Source: Arabidopsis thaliana (lineage: Eukaryota > Streptophyta > Magnoliopsida > Brassicales > Brassicaceae). Taken from it: a DNA stretch of 64,000 bases. Every line of letters begins with the position of its first letter. Positions within the stretch are counted from its first letter, which is position 1. Location of the stretch: the NCBI RefSeq assembly GCF_000001735.4, contig NC_003076.8:14821835-14885834 (forward strand). Reading direction: 5' to 3'. Below the pieces are notes generated by a model. That model had not been told where the DNA came from and ran no database searches. It saw only the letters and a list, made by a program, of their open reading frames with translations. Position numbers and translations under genes: made by a program. This document shows, in pieces, positions 20,202-30,966 of the stretch.

Positions 20202-20236
20202 GTGATGGTGATGGTGATGGTGATGATGAAGAGTAA
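18309..20236 (+). pseudogene. DUF577-family, copy C, one frameshift, poly-Asp tail
   Basis: A full-length family member split by one missing G between 19520 and 19521 (CTAGGTAGGTGG where copy D has CTAGGTGAGGTGG). The first frame, 18309-19529, ends soon after. The second, 19523-20236, carries the conserved C-terminal half, CWVLAFTGAFCAVIHL through LLWRLYAIKGM. The C-terminus after FDWLN is a long Asp/Gly run encoded by a GAT/GGT microsatellite (about 20138-20230), absent from copies A, B, G and H. It could be a recent pseudogene or a strain-specific allele. An assembly error is a trivial alternative. The promoter carries TTTCGGTTAATTCCGGTTTA at 18201-18220. Confidence 0.82.
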
Positions 20237-20595
20237 AATTGTATAGTTTTAGTTGAGGAGGTTGAATAGAAGTGTCTGAAATTCTGCAGAGTCTTGTTTT
20301 TTTTGTGTGTGTATAGTCTGAAATTGTGCCTTTTAAGTGAACATCAATGGGCCTTTTTACAAACTAAAACAATTTTTCCTCATACAAAAACCCTAAAAGA
20401 GTCTTCAAAGAATCTCTCATAAAAAAAAATTGTTTGGTAAAATCATATAATTAAAATTGTTAATAGTAAAACTATCGTATTGTAGTACGTCTTTAAAAAT
20501 ATATTAAACTCAAACATATAGTTAAATGTGGTTTATATTCAGTTTAATAAAATAAACGCAAAGCTTCTCCAGAACTTTGTCAGACGGAAAATGCA
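20237..20595. other. Intergenic DNA between copies C and D
   Basis: AT-rich spacer. The leader CTTCTCCAGAA just before copy D resembles the leaders of copies A and C. Nothing else is supported. Confidence 0.45.
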
Positions 20596-22474
20596 ATGGA
20601 GGAATCTATGAATATTCAGTTGAAAGGGAGAGAGATTCTTGTGAGTGAAAGCCATGAAGAACTAGCGATGATCGTGGATCATCTCTTTAAGAGTGATGAA
20701 GACTCGGAAGAATATAAAACATCGCAAGCTCTGTACAATTACTGCGTCTCTTTTAACCCAGGTTGCTTAGCCGTAAAGCTTCTTAAACTCTATCAATCTT
20801 CTTCTGATGGCGTTCTCAGATTCAGATCAATCTATCAACTCTCCGAAACTCTCACCGGTTTGAGAAACCGCAAACTCTCTCTCGACTGTCTCTACGAAAT
20901 CAAAACCCTTTTGATTGCGTGCTTGACAATGCAAGAAACCAAAGAATGTGACATCAAGATCCTTAGAAGGATCGTGTCTTGTGTAGCTTACAATGTTATG
21001 GACTTGCATAAATACAAATGGGACGAGCTCGGTGATTGTATCTTATCGCTAGTGAATAGCAATGACCCTGTCAAGGGTTTTCATGTCTTCATTGATTTGC
21101 CACAAGTCTACGAGGAATTCATCCAGAAGTTTATGAAGATTATGTTTAAGAAAGCTACGGATGTTTTGGTTAATCCTGAGGAAAGTGGAGTTGAAGATTG
21201 GAGCTTGGCTTTACAAATTGTTGTTAAATTAGGGATTCAGTTTTTCGATACAAGAATGAAACGAAACGTGATCAAGAAGTTAATGAGCTTTCAGCTTTTG
21301 AATATTTTGGAATCAGCAAAGAAGCTAGTGGACATGGGAAATGAAACGTTTTTGGTACGAGTGCTTCGAGATTTCGAAAGGTTCGTGTCAAGAGACATGA
21401 ATCTGTATAAATACAGTGAACTACATTGCTATTTTGTGTCGAAGTTCGTGAGCAAGATCGGAAAAGTCAGAGGAGTTGGAACACAAACCAAGGAGCTTGT
21501 GACGAAGATCAACATGTTGTTTACAAAACAATATCATGGAAAAGAATCTTTGCGTGGCTGGTATGACCATTTGAAGAGTTTATCATTACTTGAAGTTTTG
21601 AAAATCTTCGCGTCAACTGATCTTGAAGATAGGGCCAGAGATATGGCTATCAGACAACTCAACGTCTTACTCTCTGATCACACTTCAAAGAGAGTGGAAA
21701 TAGAAATTGCAGAGATGAGACAACTCCAGCCATTGCTCATGTCCTGCTTAAAGGAACAAGGAGTTTCCTACAGTATGTTCAAAGTCCTAGGTGAGGTGGT
21801 GAACCATGTTGCTTATGAGATGTTGGTCTGCCAAGAGAAGAGATGGGATGATCTTCGTGACTATGTTGCATCGCAAAGCGAAACAGAGTTTCAGAGAGCT
21901 GTTTATGTCTTCCAGTGCTTAACAATGCAACTTATCGATGACGGTTTTTTGGATCCCGTGATGGAGAATCTTCTCCCAGAGATAACCACAAGGCTACACT
22001 AAATCCGTTAAGGAGATTGCACATAAGATGATAGATTCTATAAGAGAGCTTGTGGAAAGAGAAATGGAAGTTGGGATTGTGAGGAGAGCTTTCAGAGATG
22101 TTGAAACTATTGTGAAGAAACAACTGGAATGGTACAGTACGAGCCAATACAGATTTGTTAAGGGTTTGCTTTGGAGACTCTATGCAATCAAAGGAATGAA
22201 ATGGGGAAGTAAGATGGTGTTGTGGAGAATCAATTTCATTGTTGAGAGAGGAGTGAAAGAAGAGGAGAAACAGCTACCAGAGACTGAGTTTGATTGGCTC
22301 AACCTACATGATGATGATGGTGATGATGGTGATGATGATGATGGTGATGATGATGATGATGATGGTGATGATGATGGTGATGATGATGATGATGATGGTG
22401 ATGATGGTGATGATGATGATGATGATGATGGTGATGATGGTGATGATGATGATGATGATGATGATGGAGGTTGA
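20596..22474 (+). pseudogene. DUF577-family, copy D, deletion and poly-Asp tail
   Basis: Close paralogue of copy B. The first frame, 20596-22002 (468 aa), covers the N-terminal two thirds and stops after ITTRLH. Compared with copy C, about 100 bp that would encode the CWVLAFTGAFC block are missing at about 21995-22005, shifting frame. The remainder (SVKEIAHKMIDS onward) is open at about 22005-22474. After FDWLNLH the tail is a 50-residue Asp/Gly run from a GAT/GGT microsatellite, longer than in copy C. A truncated protein without the C-terminal block may still be made. It is tail-to-tail with the DnaJ gene. Confidence 0.82.
22300..22471. repeat. GAT/GGT trinucleotide microsatellite
   Basis: An imperfect (GAT)n run with interspersed GGT encodes Asp/Gly in copy D. 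A similar, shorter run lies at about 20138-20230 in copy C. Other frames read as Met/Val or Ser/Pro runs and are not genes. Confidence 0.9.
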
Positions 22475-22676
22475 ATAGAAGTGTATAGTTTGCAGTGAAG
22501 AAGAAAAATGTAAAGAAAGATATAGATAGAGTTACACACTACATTGATAATCAACTTGAATGATGTTACAAGACACACTCCTACACATTGATAAACATAA
22601 TCCTAAAGAAACACTGGAAGGTATAAAAGCAGGACAATGCAAATGAAACTTCTAAATGTCATATAAGTCTTACTTC

Positions 22677-23540
22677 TTAGCTCACATATGTCCTCGCCTT
22701 CTTAATAATCTTCTCTGCAGGAGCAACCGTTTCTTGTGACTCAAATCCTCTTTTCAACTTTTGATTTGCTGCACTTCCACAATTAGACCTTGCCTTTGTT
22801 GATGAACAATTCCAAGTAAAAGTAACAGATGGCGAGGAAGAAGCGTTTTTGGTGCTTTTGATTGGTACTTTATCCTGGACACTCCATTGTTGCTGTTGAT
22901 GAGAAGACTTTTTGGTGCTTTTGTTTGGTTCTTTTGTAGTTATCTCGGTAGCAATGAAAATCTGACGACAATTTGGACAAAGTATAGCCTTGTTAAGATT
23001 CCAATGCCTCAGAAATTCACCTTTTGTCTTACAGCTTCTACACATTGTCCAAAACGTTCTGCTTTTCCTCTGTTTTGATGAATCTGCAGCTTTAGGTTTA
23101 CTAGACTTTCCTTGTTTCGACTTCTTCCTTCTTTGATCATAAGAACTTCTCTGAAGCTTATCAGACAACAAACACCAAGCTTCTGACACCAACTTAAACG
23201 CTCCTTCAGCGCCATAACACTTGTTCTTGTCTGGATGAAGTAAAAGAGCCAACTGCTTGTAATGTTTCTTTACTGTTTCATCATCAGATAAAGGATCTAC
23301 ACCTAAAACTCCATACCAATCAGATTCTCCTACGTTTGATCCAGAGATGTATACATCGATCATCGTCTTCCAACGAGCATCAAGACTTGGAAACAAATTA
23401 AAAGCGTTGTTAATGAAATTCTTCGCACCAACGTAATCTTTCTCCGAAAGTTTCCTCTCTACAATCTTCGTTGCTTCTTCCATCGTAAATTCCATGTCGG
23501 TTGGGAGAGGTTTATTCTCTACGGTAACAAAAGAGTCCAT
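22677..23540 (-). CDS. DnaJ (HSP40) J-domain protein with zinc-binding motif (287 aa)
   Basis: Single-exon gene. Residues 15-70 hold a helical N-terminal region typical of plant type C J-proteins (EEATKIVERKL, GAKNFINNAFNLFP). Residues 74-137 are the J-domain with the intact HPD motif at 102-104, needed to stimulate Hsp70 ATPase. A Lys/Ser-rich linker follows, then FWTMCRSC...LCPNC (Cys 167, 170, 188, 191), a zinc-ribbon-like block common to this plant subfamily. The tail is basic and ends KKARTYVS. The large DUF3444 domain of longer relatives is absent. It is probably a soluble nuclear or cytosolic co-chaperone. The leader and promoter region (23584-23720) contains an approximately 80-bp imperfect duplication with CCCCGTGAAA. 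Confidence 0.88.
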   Translation of the reverse strand: MDSFVTVENKPLPTDMEFTMEEATKIVERKLSEKDYVGAKNFINNAFNLFPSLDARWKTMIDVYISGSNVGESDWYGVLGVDPLSDDETVKKHYKQLALLLHPDKNKCYGAEGAFKLVSEAWCLLSDKLQRSSYDQRRKKSKQGKSSKPKAADSSKQRKSRTFWTMCRSCKTKGEFLRHWNLNKAILCPNCRQIFIATEITTKEPNKSTKKSSHQQQQWSVQDKVPIKSTKNASSSPSVTFTWNCSSTKARSNCGSAANQKLKRGFESQETVAPAEKIIKKARTYVS

Positions 23541-23984
23541 TGGATTGTTCAGAGGATAACGCAGAAATCAGGAAAAAAGAGAGCAGATTTGTAGCGACTA
23601 AGAGGATATTAACAAACCCCGTGAAAGAGAAAACTTTGTAGCGACTATTCAGAAAACGAAAACAGATTTGCAGCAACTCTGTGTAAAGAACGAACCCCGT
23701 GAAAAAGAAACTTCGCAAACTCTCTCAAGTCAAGCCAATAGTGAAAATCTCTGATTTTGGTGGAGACCCACTGCAACCCTAATTCATAGAATGGAAAAGT
23801 ATTAGGTCGGTGATGATGATATTTTTTTTTGTTGTCGTCTAATTTTATAACAGTGCAAGCCCAATAAATAAACCCGAAAGCCCAAATAGCCGAAGAGAGC
23901 AAACCCCAAACTGAAGAAAGATTTCAATTTGATTTCTTTTTTTATATAATGGAAACAACTATTAAAATTGAGTTTGTAAGATAA
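23541..23984 (-). promoter_or_regulatory. DnaJ gene leader and promoter region
   Basis: Two diverged copies of an approximately 80-bp unit (starting about 23584 and 23665) share AGATTTG(T/C)AGC(G/A)ACT and AACCCCGTGAAA. Further upstream is AT-rich DNA up to the Helitron-derived block. No other gene is seen. Confidence 0.4.
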
Positions 23985-25234
23985 TACTAGATATTAATCC
24001 GTTCTGTACCGCGAGTCTATATTTTACTAAAAAAAATTGATTTTTTTTTATTAAGATGATTTATAAAAATATGCTATTATTTTGTTTAATTTAAATGTAT
24101 GGTATACCGTGAGACGATATTTTAAACATTGTTAATTTCATTCGTACAATCATGTATTAATATCGACATATATCCGTCAATTTTAGGATTTCAACCGTAG
24201 TATAAATTCAAATGTTTAAAATTCTTATAAAAAAATCAAAATGTATTTCTTAAAAAAGAAACTTAAGTTGTATTTTTCTGTTAATATTGTTTGTTTGTTT
24301 GTAAAATTTTATATTTATATTTAGATTGTTAATTCTAAAATTTCATTTATATTAAAACGTCTCATATTATTATCGATCCAAATCTGTTAATTCTAAAATT
24401 TCATCTGTAGTATAAATATTTAAACTTAAATCTGTTAATTCTAAAATTTCATCTGTAGTATAAATATTTAAACTTTCTATAAAATAATTGAGATGCGTTT
24501 TAAAAAAAATAAAAAAATAAATTATATTTGTTTTGTTAATATTATTTATTTTGTTTAGTATTTAAGATTGTATAATTACATTTTGATCATATACAGAAAA
24601 TAATATGTCCATTTTATGTGTACAATCTGAGAATTAGGGATTGAAGATTGCTTAAAAAATTATATTAACAAAACAAAAAATTTATTTGTTTTATGTGTAA
24701 AACTTTTGTCCATTTTATAATTATTTTGGTATTTAGTAGTTTTTAAAAACAAAAATCTATATATACATTTTTGTAGGAGGTTTTTGAAGATAATGTTGAA
24801 GATTTGAGCCATAATTCAACAATTAATTCAAATGGGTGGGTTTTACCCGGTTTAACTCTGTTCGGATCCTGGATAACATGTTTAATTCTGTTCTGATCTT
24901 GGATAACATTAATTTTTGGAAAAGTTACCTAAAAACTAATAATTAAAAACGAAAATTAATGATTTAATTACCAAATTTAATATAAACAATATCTATAAAC
25001 TAACCATATTTCTTATTTACCTTAACTAATTTCCTAAAATATTTCTACCTAATTAAAACATAAATATATAATTCTTCTTTCATTTTTATTTGATCTTATA
25101 CTTTATTTATTTTGAATTTATATAAAATATATATAGTTAATAAAATATTATATTTTTTCTGAATATGATGTAATTCAAATTTTTTTAAACGGACATATAT
25201 TATTCAACCTATGAAGAAATAATATATGTACAAT

Positions 25235-25290
25235 GTCCCACATCGCTTAGAAAAATAGGACAATGGTTCAGACCCATATTATAAAAGGAC
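25235..25290 (+). promoter_or_regulatory. snRNA-type promoter module 1 (USE plus TATA)
   Basis: GTCCCACATCG at 25235-25245 matches the plant U-snRNA upstream sequence element RTCCCACATCG exactly. TATAAAAGG starts at 25280, 34 bp downstream, the spacing known for RNA polymerase II snRNA genes. The sequence downstream is not a known U-snRNA. Confidence 0.6.
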
Positions 25291-25798
25291 CAAAATGATT
25301 CTGATTACGAATGAGCAGGAAGCTTGATTTATCAGGCGTCCAAAATTAAAATAGTTATCCGATTTTACTCGGATTTTTTTATTTTAAAGAATTGAAACTT
25401 TAAAATGTTTCAAGAAATTATAAATATTATAACTTTATCAAAAGTTAAATATTATAATTTTAAAAACTTTTTATAAAGTTTATCTTTAAAAAATGCTTTA
25501 AATATTTATAATTTTAAAACTTATAAAGTTTAAAAAATTATAAATTGAATTTTACAAGAAATTTAAACATTATAAATGTATAAAAAATATATTAATACGA
25601 GACGATATATTACAGGAAAAATCTTAAATATAACAATCAAAATTCAATGATGAATTTTGGGTCGATATTGTATTTTTTTAAGTTTCAGATTTTATAATAT
25701 TGAAATTTATAAGAAAATGACAAAATTATGTTTAATTTCAAGGGACTGGGTTATATGGTAGGACGGGTTTGGGTGGATAATAACTACGATTTTAGAAT

Positions 25799-25855
25799 GT
25801 CCCACATCGCTTAAAAAAATGGACAATGGTCAAGAGCCATACTATAAAAAGGACC
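25799..25855 (+). promoter_or_regulatory. snRNA-type promoter module 2 (USE plus TATA)
   Basis: A second copy: GTCCCACATCG at 25799-25809 and TATAAAA at 25843, 33 bp apart. About 120 bp around it align with module 1, so the pair arose by duplication inside the Helitron-derived block. Confidence 0.6.
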
Positions 25856-26395
25856 AAAATAATTTTGATTACAAATGAGCATGAAACTTAATTTATGAGG
25901 TGTCCAAAATTAAAATGGTTTGTTTACTAGGGTTATTTTTATTTTAAAAAATTGAAGCTTTAAAAAGTTTAAAAAATTATAAATTAAATTTTACAAGAAA
26001 TTTAAACAATATAAAACATATTAATACGGGACGATATACTGCGAGAGAAATCTTAGATATAACACTCAAAATTCATTGATGAAGTTTGGGTCAATATTAA
26101 TCTTTTTTGAAGTTTCTAATTTTATAAATATTTGAAATTTATAATAAAATGATAAATTTGTGTTTAATTTCACGGGACGGGGTTATATGGTGTGACGGGT
26201 TTGAGTGGATAATAACATGGGATAGTATGCTATGGAAAAACATATAATAACAATCATAATATAATTATATAATCTTAAACACTAAACAAAATTAACAATA
26301 TTAAAAAAAAATATACTTAAAACTTTAATTTTTTTAAAACACATTTTGATTCTTTTATAAGAAATTTAAACATTATAAATATTTAAACTTTATAG

Positions 26396-26760
26396 TACGG
26401 GTGAAATTTTAGAATTGACTGTTTGGGTTGATAAAAATTTACGATAGAACTAGGAGTTAAATCCTAGAATGACAATCAAAATATAATTATACAATTAAAT
26501 ACTACCACGAGTGAAATCCTAGAATTGACGAGTTTTTGAATCGATATTAATATGGGATGGTGTACTACGGGTGATATTTTAGAATTGACTGGTTTGGGTT
26601 GATAATAATTTGCGATAGAATTAGGAGTAAAATCCTATAATGACAATTAAAATATAATTATACAATTAAATACTAGCACGGGTGAAATCCTAGAATTGAC
26701 GGCCTTGATTCGATATTAATATGGGATGGTGTACTACGGGTGAAATCCGAGAAACAACAA
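26396..26760. repeat. Tandem repeat of about 170 bp, two copies and part of a third
   Basis: Units start at 26401, 26571 and about 26740. Each begins GTGA(A/T)AT and contains AGAATTGAC, GTTGATAA and TATGGGATGGTGTACTACGG. They lie just upstream of the Helitron 3' hairpin. Confidence 0.8.
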
Positions 26761-27413
26761 TCAAAATACAATTACACAATATTAAACATTTAACAAAATA
26801 AACAAATACAACTTAAAACTTTAAAATTTGAGTTATAAAATTTCTTCTCGCGGTGAATTATACATTTAAATCAAACAATAGCATAAATTTATAAAATCAT
26901 CCTAAAAATATTCAATGATTTTTTATTTAATAAAAATATAGGCCCGCGGTATACCGCGGGTTAATATCTAGTTAAGTTGTATTTGTTTTGTTAATATTAT
27001 TTGTTTTGTTTAGTATTTAAGATTTTAAAATAATATGTTCAGAGTAGTAGAAAAATCTGAGATTTAGGGATTGAAGATTGATTTGGGAATTTTTTCCGAT
27101 TAGGGGATTTATTAAGTTTAAAACGTGGTCTTTTTGGTCAATTAAAGAAAGCTGATAACGGTGGATAACGTCGGTTAATAGGTCTGTTAAACGATTTAAC
27201 GACATGTCTAATTGGACCTGGTCAACGGAAAGATAATGTTTTAAATATTGGTCAACGATAAGTTGATGTTTTAAATAGCCTATTATGAAGTTGACATATT
27301 AAATGACCATTTTTTGAAAGTTGGGGTATTAAACGATATTTTTCTCGATATATAACCAACAGAAGAATCGACGAGTTTTCATTGAGTAAACTCAACCTAA
27401 AAGCTAAGTAAAA

Positions 27414-27905
27414 TCAACAAGCATTGATCAACTCCATTTGTACAGAATTAGAGACTTCTTTATAACTAAGTTTCATGTTCAAAAGAGAGTAAGGCAAGAG
27501 GGAAAGAAGACTTACATCATATTTAAGTGGAATATCCTTTATTGAAGCTTGGGAAGTGGATGCCGTAATATTCACTCCGGTTCTTTTATAGGAACCAAAA
27601 AGCTGAACCATCTTCTTTCAGATATGAGCCAAGTTTGATTTGATGGTTTATGGATCAAGAATATTATAACAATATTCTAGAAATGCGAATTTCCGTCTCG
27701 GATCAAGTACTACAATAATTGCAAGAATGTCGCTAAATCTTCCTAATACTTATCATATATCTCGGTCATATCCTCTACCATTTTACGAATAATCCTATCA
27801 CTAAAAGCGTCATGATCTCTTAGCCAGTATTTAGTCGCCTACACTTGCATAAAATATGTTTGTTATTGGATAAACGAACTAGAAATAAGTTTTGTAATTT
27901 CAGCA
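27414..27905 (-). pseudogene. hAT (Ac-like) transposase fragment
   Basis: Minus-strand reading gives YWLRDHDAFSDR, then YDKYWEDLA-like and VVLDPRRKFAFLEYCYN, the hAT transposase core with its FDKYW and LDPR(x)K motifs. It continues into KKMVQLFGSYKRTGVN. Stops and frame changes interrupt it (near 27740 and 27650), and the catalytic N-terminal part is missing. A decayed DNA transposon that probably belongs with the terminus near 28803. Confidence 0.6.
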
Positions 27906-28410
27906 AACGGTTTCAAGAAGTCACATATAAACAGTGTCTAATGAACTCACCTAATCACCTGCCACAAATATTTTTAAATCCTTTCAGATTCCATTCTACC
28001 AATATATGAAATTATGAATTAAACAATATCTGCTAAATTAAAAGTCACCTGAATAATGGCACAATAGATCATATGGCACAATAAATGAACCATTGTCACC
28101 TAAACTCTTAAAACTTCCCAGTTTATGTAGTCTGCAGTTAAACCAAACTATACCAAAACAACATTGATCAAAAGATAAAAATCAAAGCAAGAATTTACCA
28201 AAACAAATATGAAATTCTCAATTTAATCTTCTAATGCCTCCAAAATATTAAAAAAGAAAATCGAACTAAATTTGAACTTCAAAGTGTAGATTTTCAATTA
28301 CCGTACTTACATAGAAAATGACAAATCAAACAAGACTCAAGTTGAACAAATCCACGTTATGATTACAAAACAAAATATAAGTTGTATATAAGCTGGACCT
28401 TGATTAAGGG

Positions 28411-28598
28411 CGAGAGTTGGCTGAAAAAGAGTCTATGCATAGTGTTTATGTGTTTTGTATCAGGTGCTTTAAATGTGGTAGTGTTATGTGTTTTGTATCA
28501 GGTGCGAGAGTTGGCTGAAAAAGAGTCTATGCATAGTGTTTATACTAAATTAAAGTATCATTTAATACTTTGTTATTTAAATTTGCTTTTGGATTTGA
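28411..28598. repeat. 94-bp tandem duplication
   Basis: CGAGAGTTGGCTGAAAAAGA occurs at 28411 and again at 28505, and TGTGTTTTGTATCAGGTGC occurs at about 28449 and 28486. This gives a near-perfect local duplication inside the hAT-like block. Confidence 0.75.
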
Positions 28599-28624
28599 TA
28601 ATTTGATTGAAATATGAAGCAAAT

Positions 28625-28803
28625 ACTATTATGTTAAAATTTGGTTCTGCCCATTGGACAGCCCATTTGGACATGAGCATTAATGGGCATGGGCGTTAAT
28701 GGACATGGGCCTTAGTGGACATGAACACTATTTGTCCAATATCGAAATGGACATTATTGGACTGGGCTAATGGACATGGACAGCCCGCTTTGACAGCTCT
28801 AAT
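28625..28803 (-). mobile_element. hAT-like terminal region
   Basis: On the minus strand it begins TAGAGCTGTCAAAGCGGGCT, a typical plant hAT terminus, followed by many GTCCATTA and GCCCAT subterminal repeats. The flank ATTAAGGC resembles ATTAAGGGC at 28403-28411 and could be a decayed target duplication. No intact partner end was identified. Confidence 0.5.
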
Positions 28804-29895
28804 TAAGGCCAGTAGAATGCTTTATATTATCAGAGTTGTGCATTCAGATTGAACTAATTAACACGAGGAATTTGGGATAAATCGGACATAGCACTTCTGT
28901 TTTAAGTTCCTTTTAACTGTCTTAACGTCTCACTTAGAAGATTCAAGATCTCTATCAAAGATCTATAGATCTTGAACCTCACTATATACAAGTACAACAT
29001 GTCAACATAGATAGTAAAGATAAGTCAAATATTCTCCTCCGTACATGTGGTAAATTAAAGCTAAGGAATTCCAATCTCAATATATATATGTGTGTGATAA
29101 AATTATCTTAAATAGTTTACTTCTTAATTACATGAGTTGTACAGTTTATTAGACCAATATAGCTATATGAATTTCTTTCAAGGTCTCTCAAAACTCTTTT
29201 TTTTTTTTTGTCCAATCCCGTACGCTAAATCTGTTATCCTCATAGGTTCTGTTCCAAGAGTTAAAAGATTTTTTTTCATGTAATTTTCAGTAGACAGCTC
29301 AAGTCAATATTTCTAGAAAATATGCTATCTGGTGCGTTGAAACATATTTGGCAGTCCTTTGGACGGAAAATATATACCTTTTAATACATCGATTACACAA
29401 GTCATTGTAAAGTTTAGTTTAAAGAAAGTTTCTTCAAAGACTTTGATGCTTTACTTTCATCTTGGCTTTTTTAAAAATGTAGGTGATCATACCCTTTTCG
29501 TGAGATGTTCACATGATGTGAGTTAGCAACAATGTTATGTATGTCATTCCATATTATCATTTACATCAACATTGACAAAGATATATTGATCTTCTCAAAG
29601 TTTTCATTCAACAGTCTTTCATATTATAAAACTTAGAATAATTTCTATGTTATGAAATAGTCACCCTATTCCATATACACATTCCTCCAATTTTCATCCT
29701 CTACAGCTTGAGTGTAGGTTACAGGCTCTGGCTCAATTTTGTAATTGAAAGCAACGGTCAGGCAGAGTTAACACATAAACGAAATCCCGCATCTTAAGAG
29801 AGTAAACACATATGCTTTAAGAATCAATATGAAAACAGAATAGTCAAAGAGAGCACACTCTTTTACCAGAGTTGATTGCATTGGTAGTTTCACTT
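28804..29895. other. Intergenic DNA, no gene seen
   Basis: AT-rich DNA including a T11-12 tract near 29198. No exon or RNA gene is supported. Confidence 0.45.
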
Positions 29896-30645
29896 TCACA
29901 TGTTGGACAGTGGTGGTGGCGGCGGAATGGGACAATACCCATTAGCCGCCGTTGGAAGCGGCGGTGGAAGTACAGCTGCTCCAACGGCGGACTGAGGCTT
30001 GTTGGCTTTAAAACACACATGCAAAGTAAATATCTTGGAGTCAGGATCCCAATGAGAGAAAAACTTGGTTGATTTATCAATCTCAGTGCTTGGAACTTTG
30101 AAAGATATGGTTTCATATGGTTCAGCTGCAATTAAAAGGTATTGATATTTCTTGTCACAAGGTTGAACATTCTGTTCATAAGATGACATGGAACGATGTC
30201 TCGGCTTTATGTTGTCCTCAATCTCAGGATATTCAATCTGGAACATAATAGATCTTTGCTTCAGCTCAGGATCGTATTGCTTTGTAACCCTATACCCTGG
30301 TCTACCGATTTTAACTGTTTTGCGAACTGAGACTTTGCGCTTATGTGGCTGCAGCGGTTGCGGCTGAGCTGAAGCATTCTTAGCCTCCAAGGCAGCTCTC
30401 TTTGCCAAGTTTGTCTGATGCTTCTTACCTTGAGTATGTACCAAGTAGTTTCCTTCGTTGTTATGCAACGTTGCACATAGTCTACACTCATAGCTTCCAT
30501 AGTGATTTTGTTTGAAATAAGGATCTTTTGCAATGTTTATGGTGTCAAGAGCAAGACGACGGAGACGATCACGGCGATCTATGGCCTCGTTCTAGCCGGT
30601 GGCGGCGCCTCCGCTACCAGGATTCGACCCCCACGCTCTATCCAT
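29896..30645 (-). pseudogene. Retrocopy of splicing factor SF3A2 (SAP62/PRP11), one stop
   Basis: An intron-free copy of SF3A subunit 2, a U2 snRNP protein. From ATG at 30643-30645 it reads MDRAWGSNPGSGGAATG, then an in-frame TAG at 30592-30594 (a CAG glutamine codon in the normal gene), then continues in the same frame without further lesion. It contains the C2H2-type finger (GSYECRLC...HTQGKKHQTNLAKRAA), KIGRPGYRVTKQYDPEL, IEYPEIEDNIKPRH, FFSHWDPDSK and a short Pro-rich tail. The tail is much shorter than in SF3A2. Translation from a later ATG would lose most of the finger. No clear poly-A tail or target duplication was found, so retrotransposition is inferred from absence of introns and dispersed location. 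Confidence 0.8.
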
Positions 30646-30966
30646 AGCTTATAATATCGGTAGACTCAGCTAGAGATTAGCAGAGTAATTAGGAAACCAG
30701 CTTTTCCATGTATTCTCATCAAAATGAAAATGATCACTTGTTGAGATAGATATATAGTCCATAGTTCCGTTTATAGAAAAGCCAAATCAACTAAGTTCAT
30801 CGGGTTCCTTTTGATGTCTTGTTTAACGTGTGAAACCAAACCCACCATTATTATTATAAACAGAGATGCCTCATTGGCACCCATAAGAAAAAGGCATAAA
30901 CTTCTTCTACGGTTCTGTTTACTAAAGAGTTCCAAAATAAACTGCACATATTTAACAATATGATCA

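Larger units (their letters stand above)
23985..26974. mobile_element. Helitron-derived block (ATREP-like), no Rep/helicase
   Basis: At 26942-26973 a perfect GC hairpin CCCGCGGTATACCGCGGG is followed by TTAATATCTAG and then T, the classic Helitron 3' end (hairpin, CTRR, host T). A decayed mirror-image end lies at 23985-24015 (CTAGATATTAAT...ACCGCG), so at least two Helitron ends of opposite orientation bound the block. The interior is AT-rich without protein-coding capacity and holds duplicated segments and two USE/TATA modules. Probably non-autonomous Helitrons inserted into or beside one another. Confidence 0.65.

Noticed and set aside
22180-22578. Ser/Pro-rich and Met/Val-rich frames over the microsatellite
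   Set aside because: They are other-frame or antisense readings of the GAT/GGT repeat in copy D, with no independent coding evidence.
25235-25400. A true U1-U6, U3 or telomerase RNA gene
   Set aside because: The promoter elements fit, but the following sequence has none of the conserved starts or cores of these RNAs.
26396-26760. CRISPR-like array
   Set aside because: The units are about 170 bp head-to-tail copies without short constant repeats and unique spacers, and the genome is a plant.
23985-26974. Autonomous Helitron
   Set aside because: No Rep/helicase coding sequence is visible in any frame. Only ends and noncoding repeats are present.
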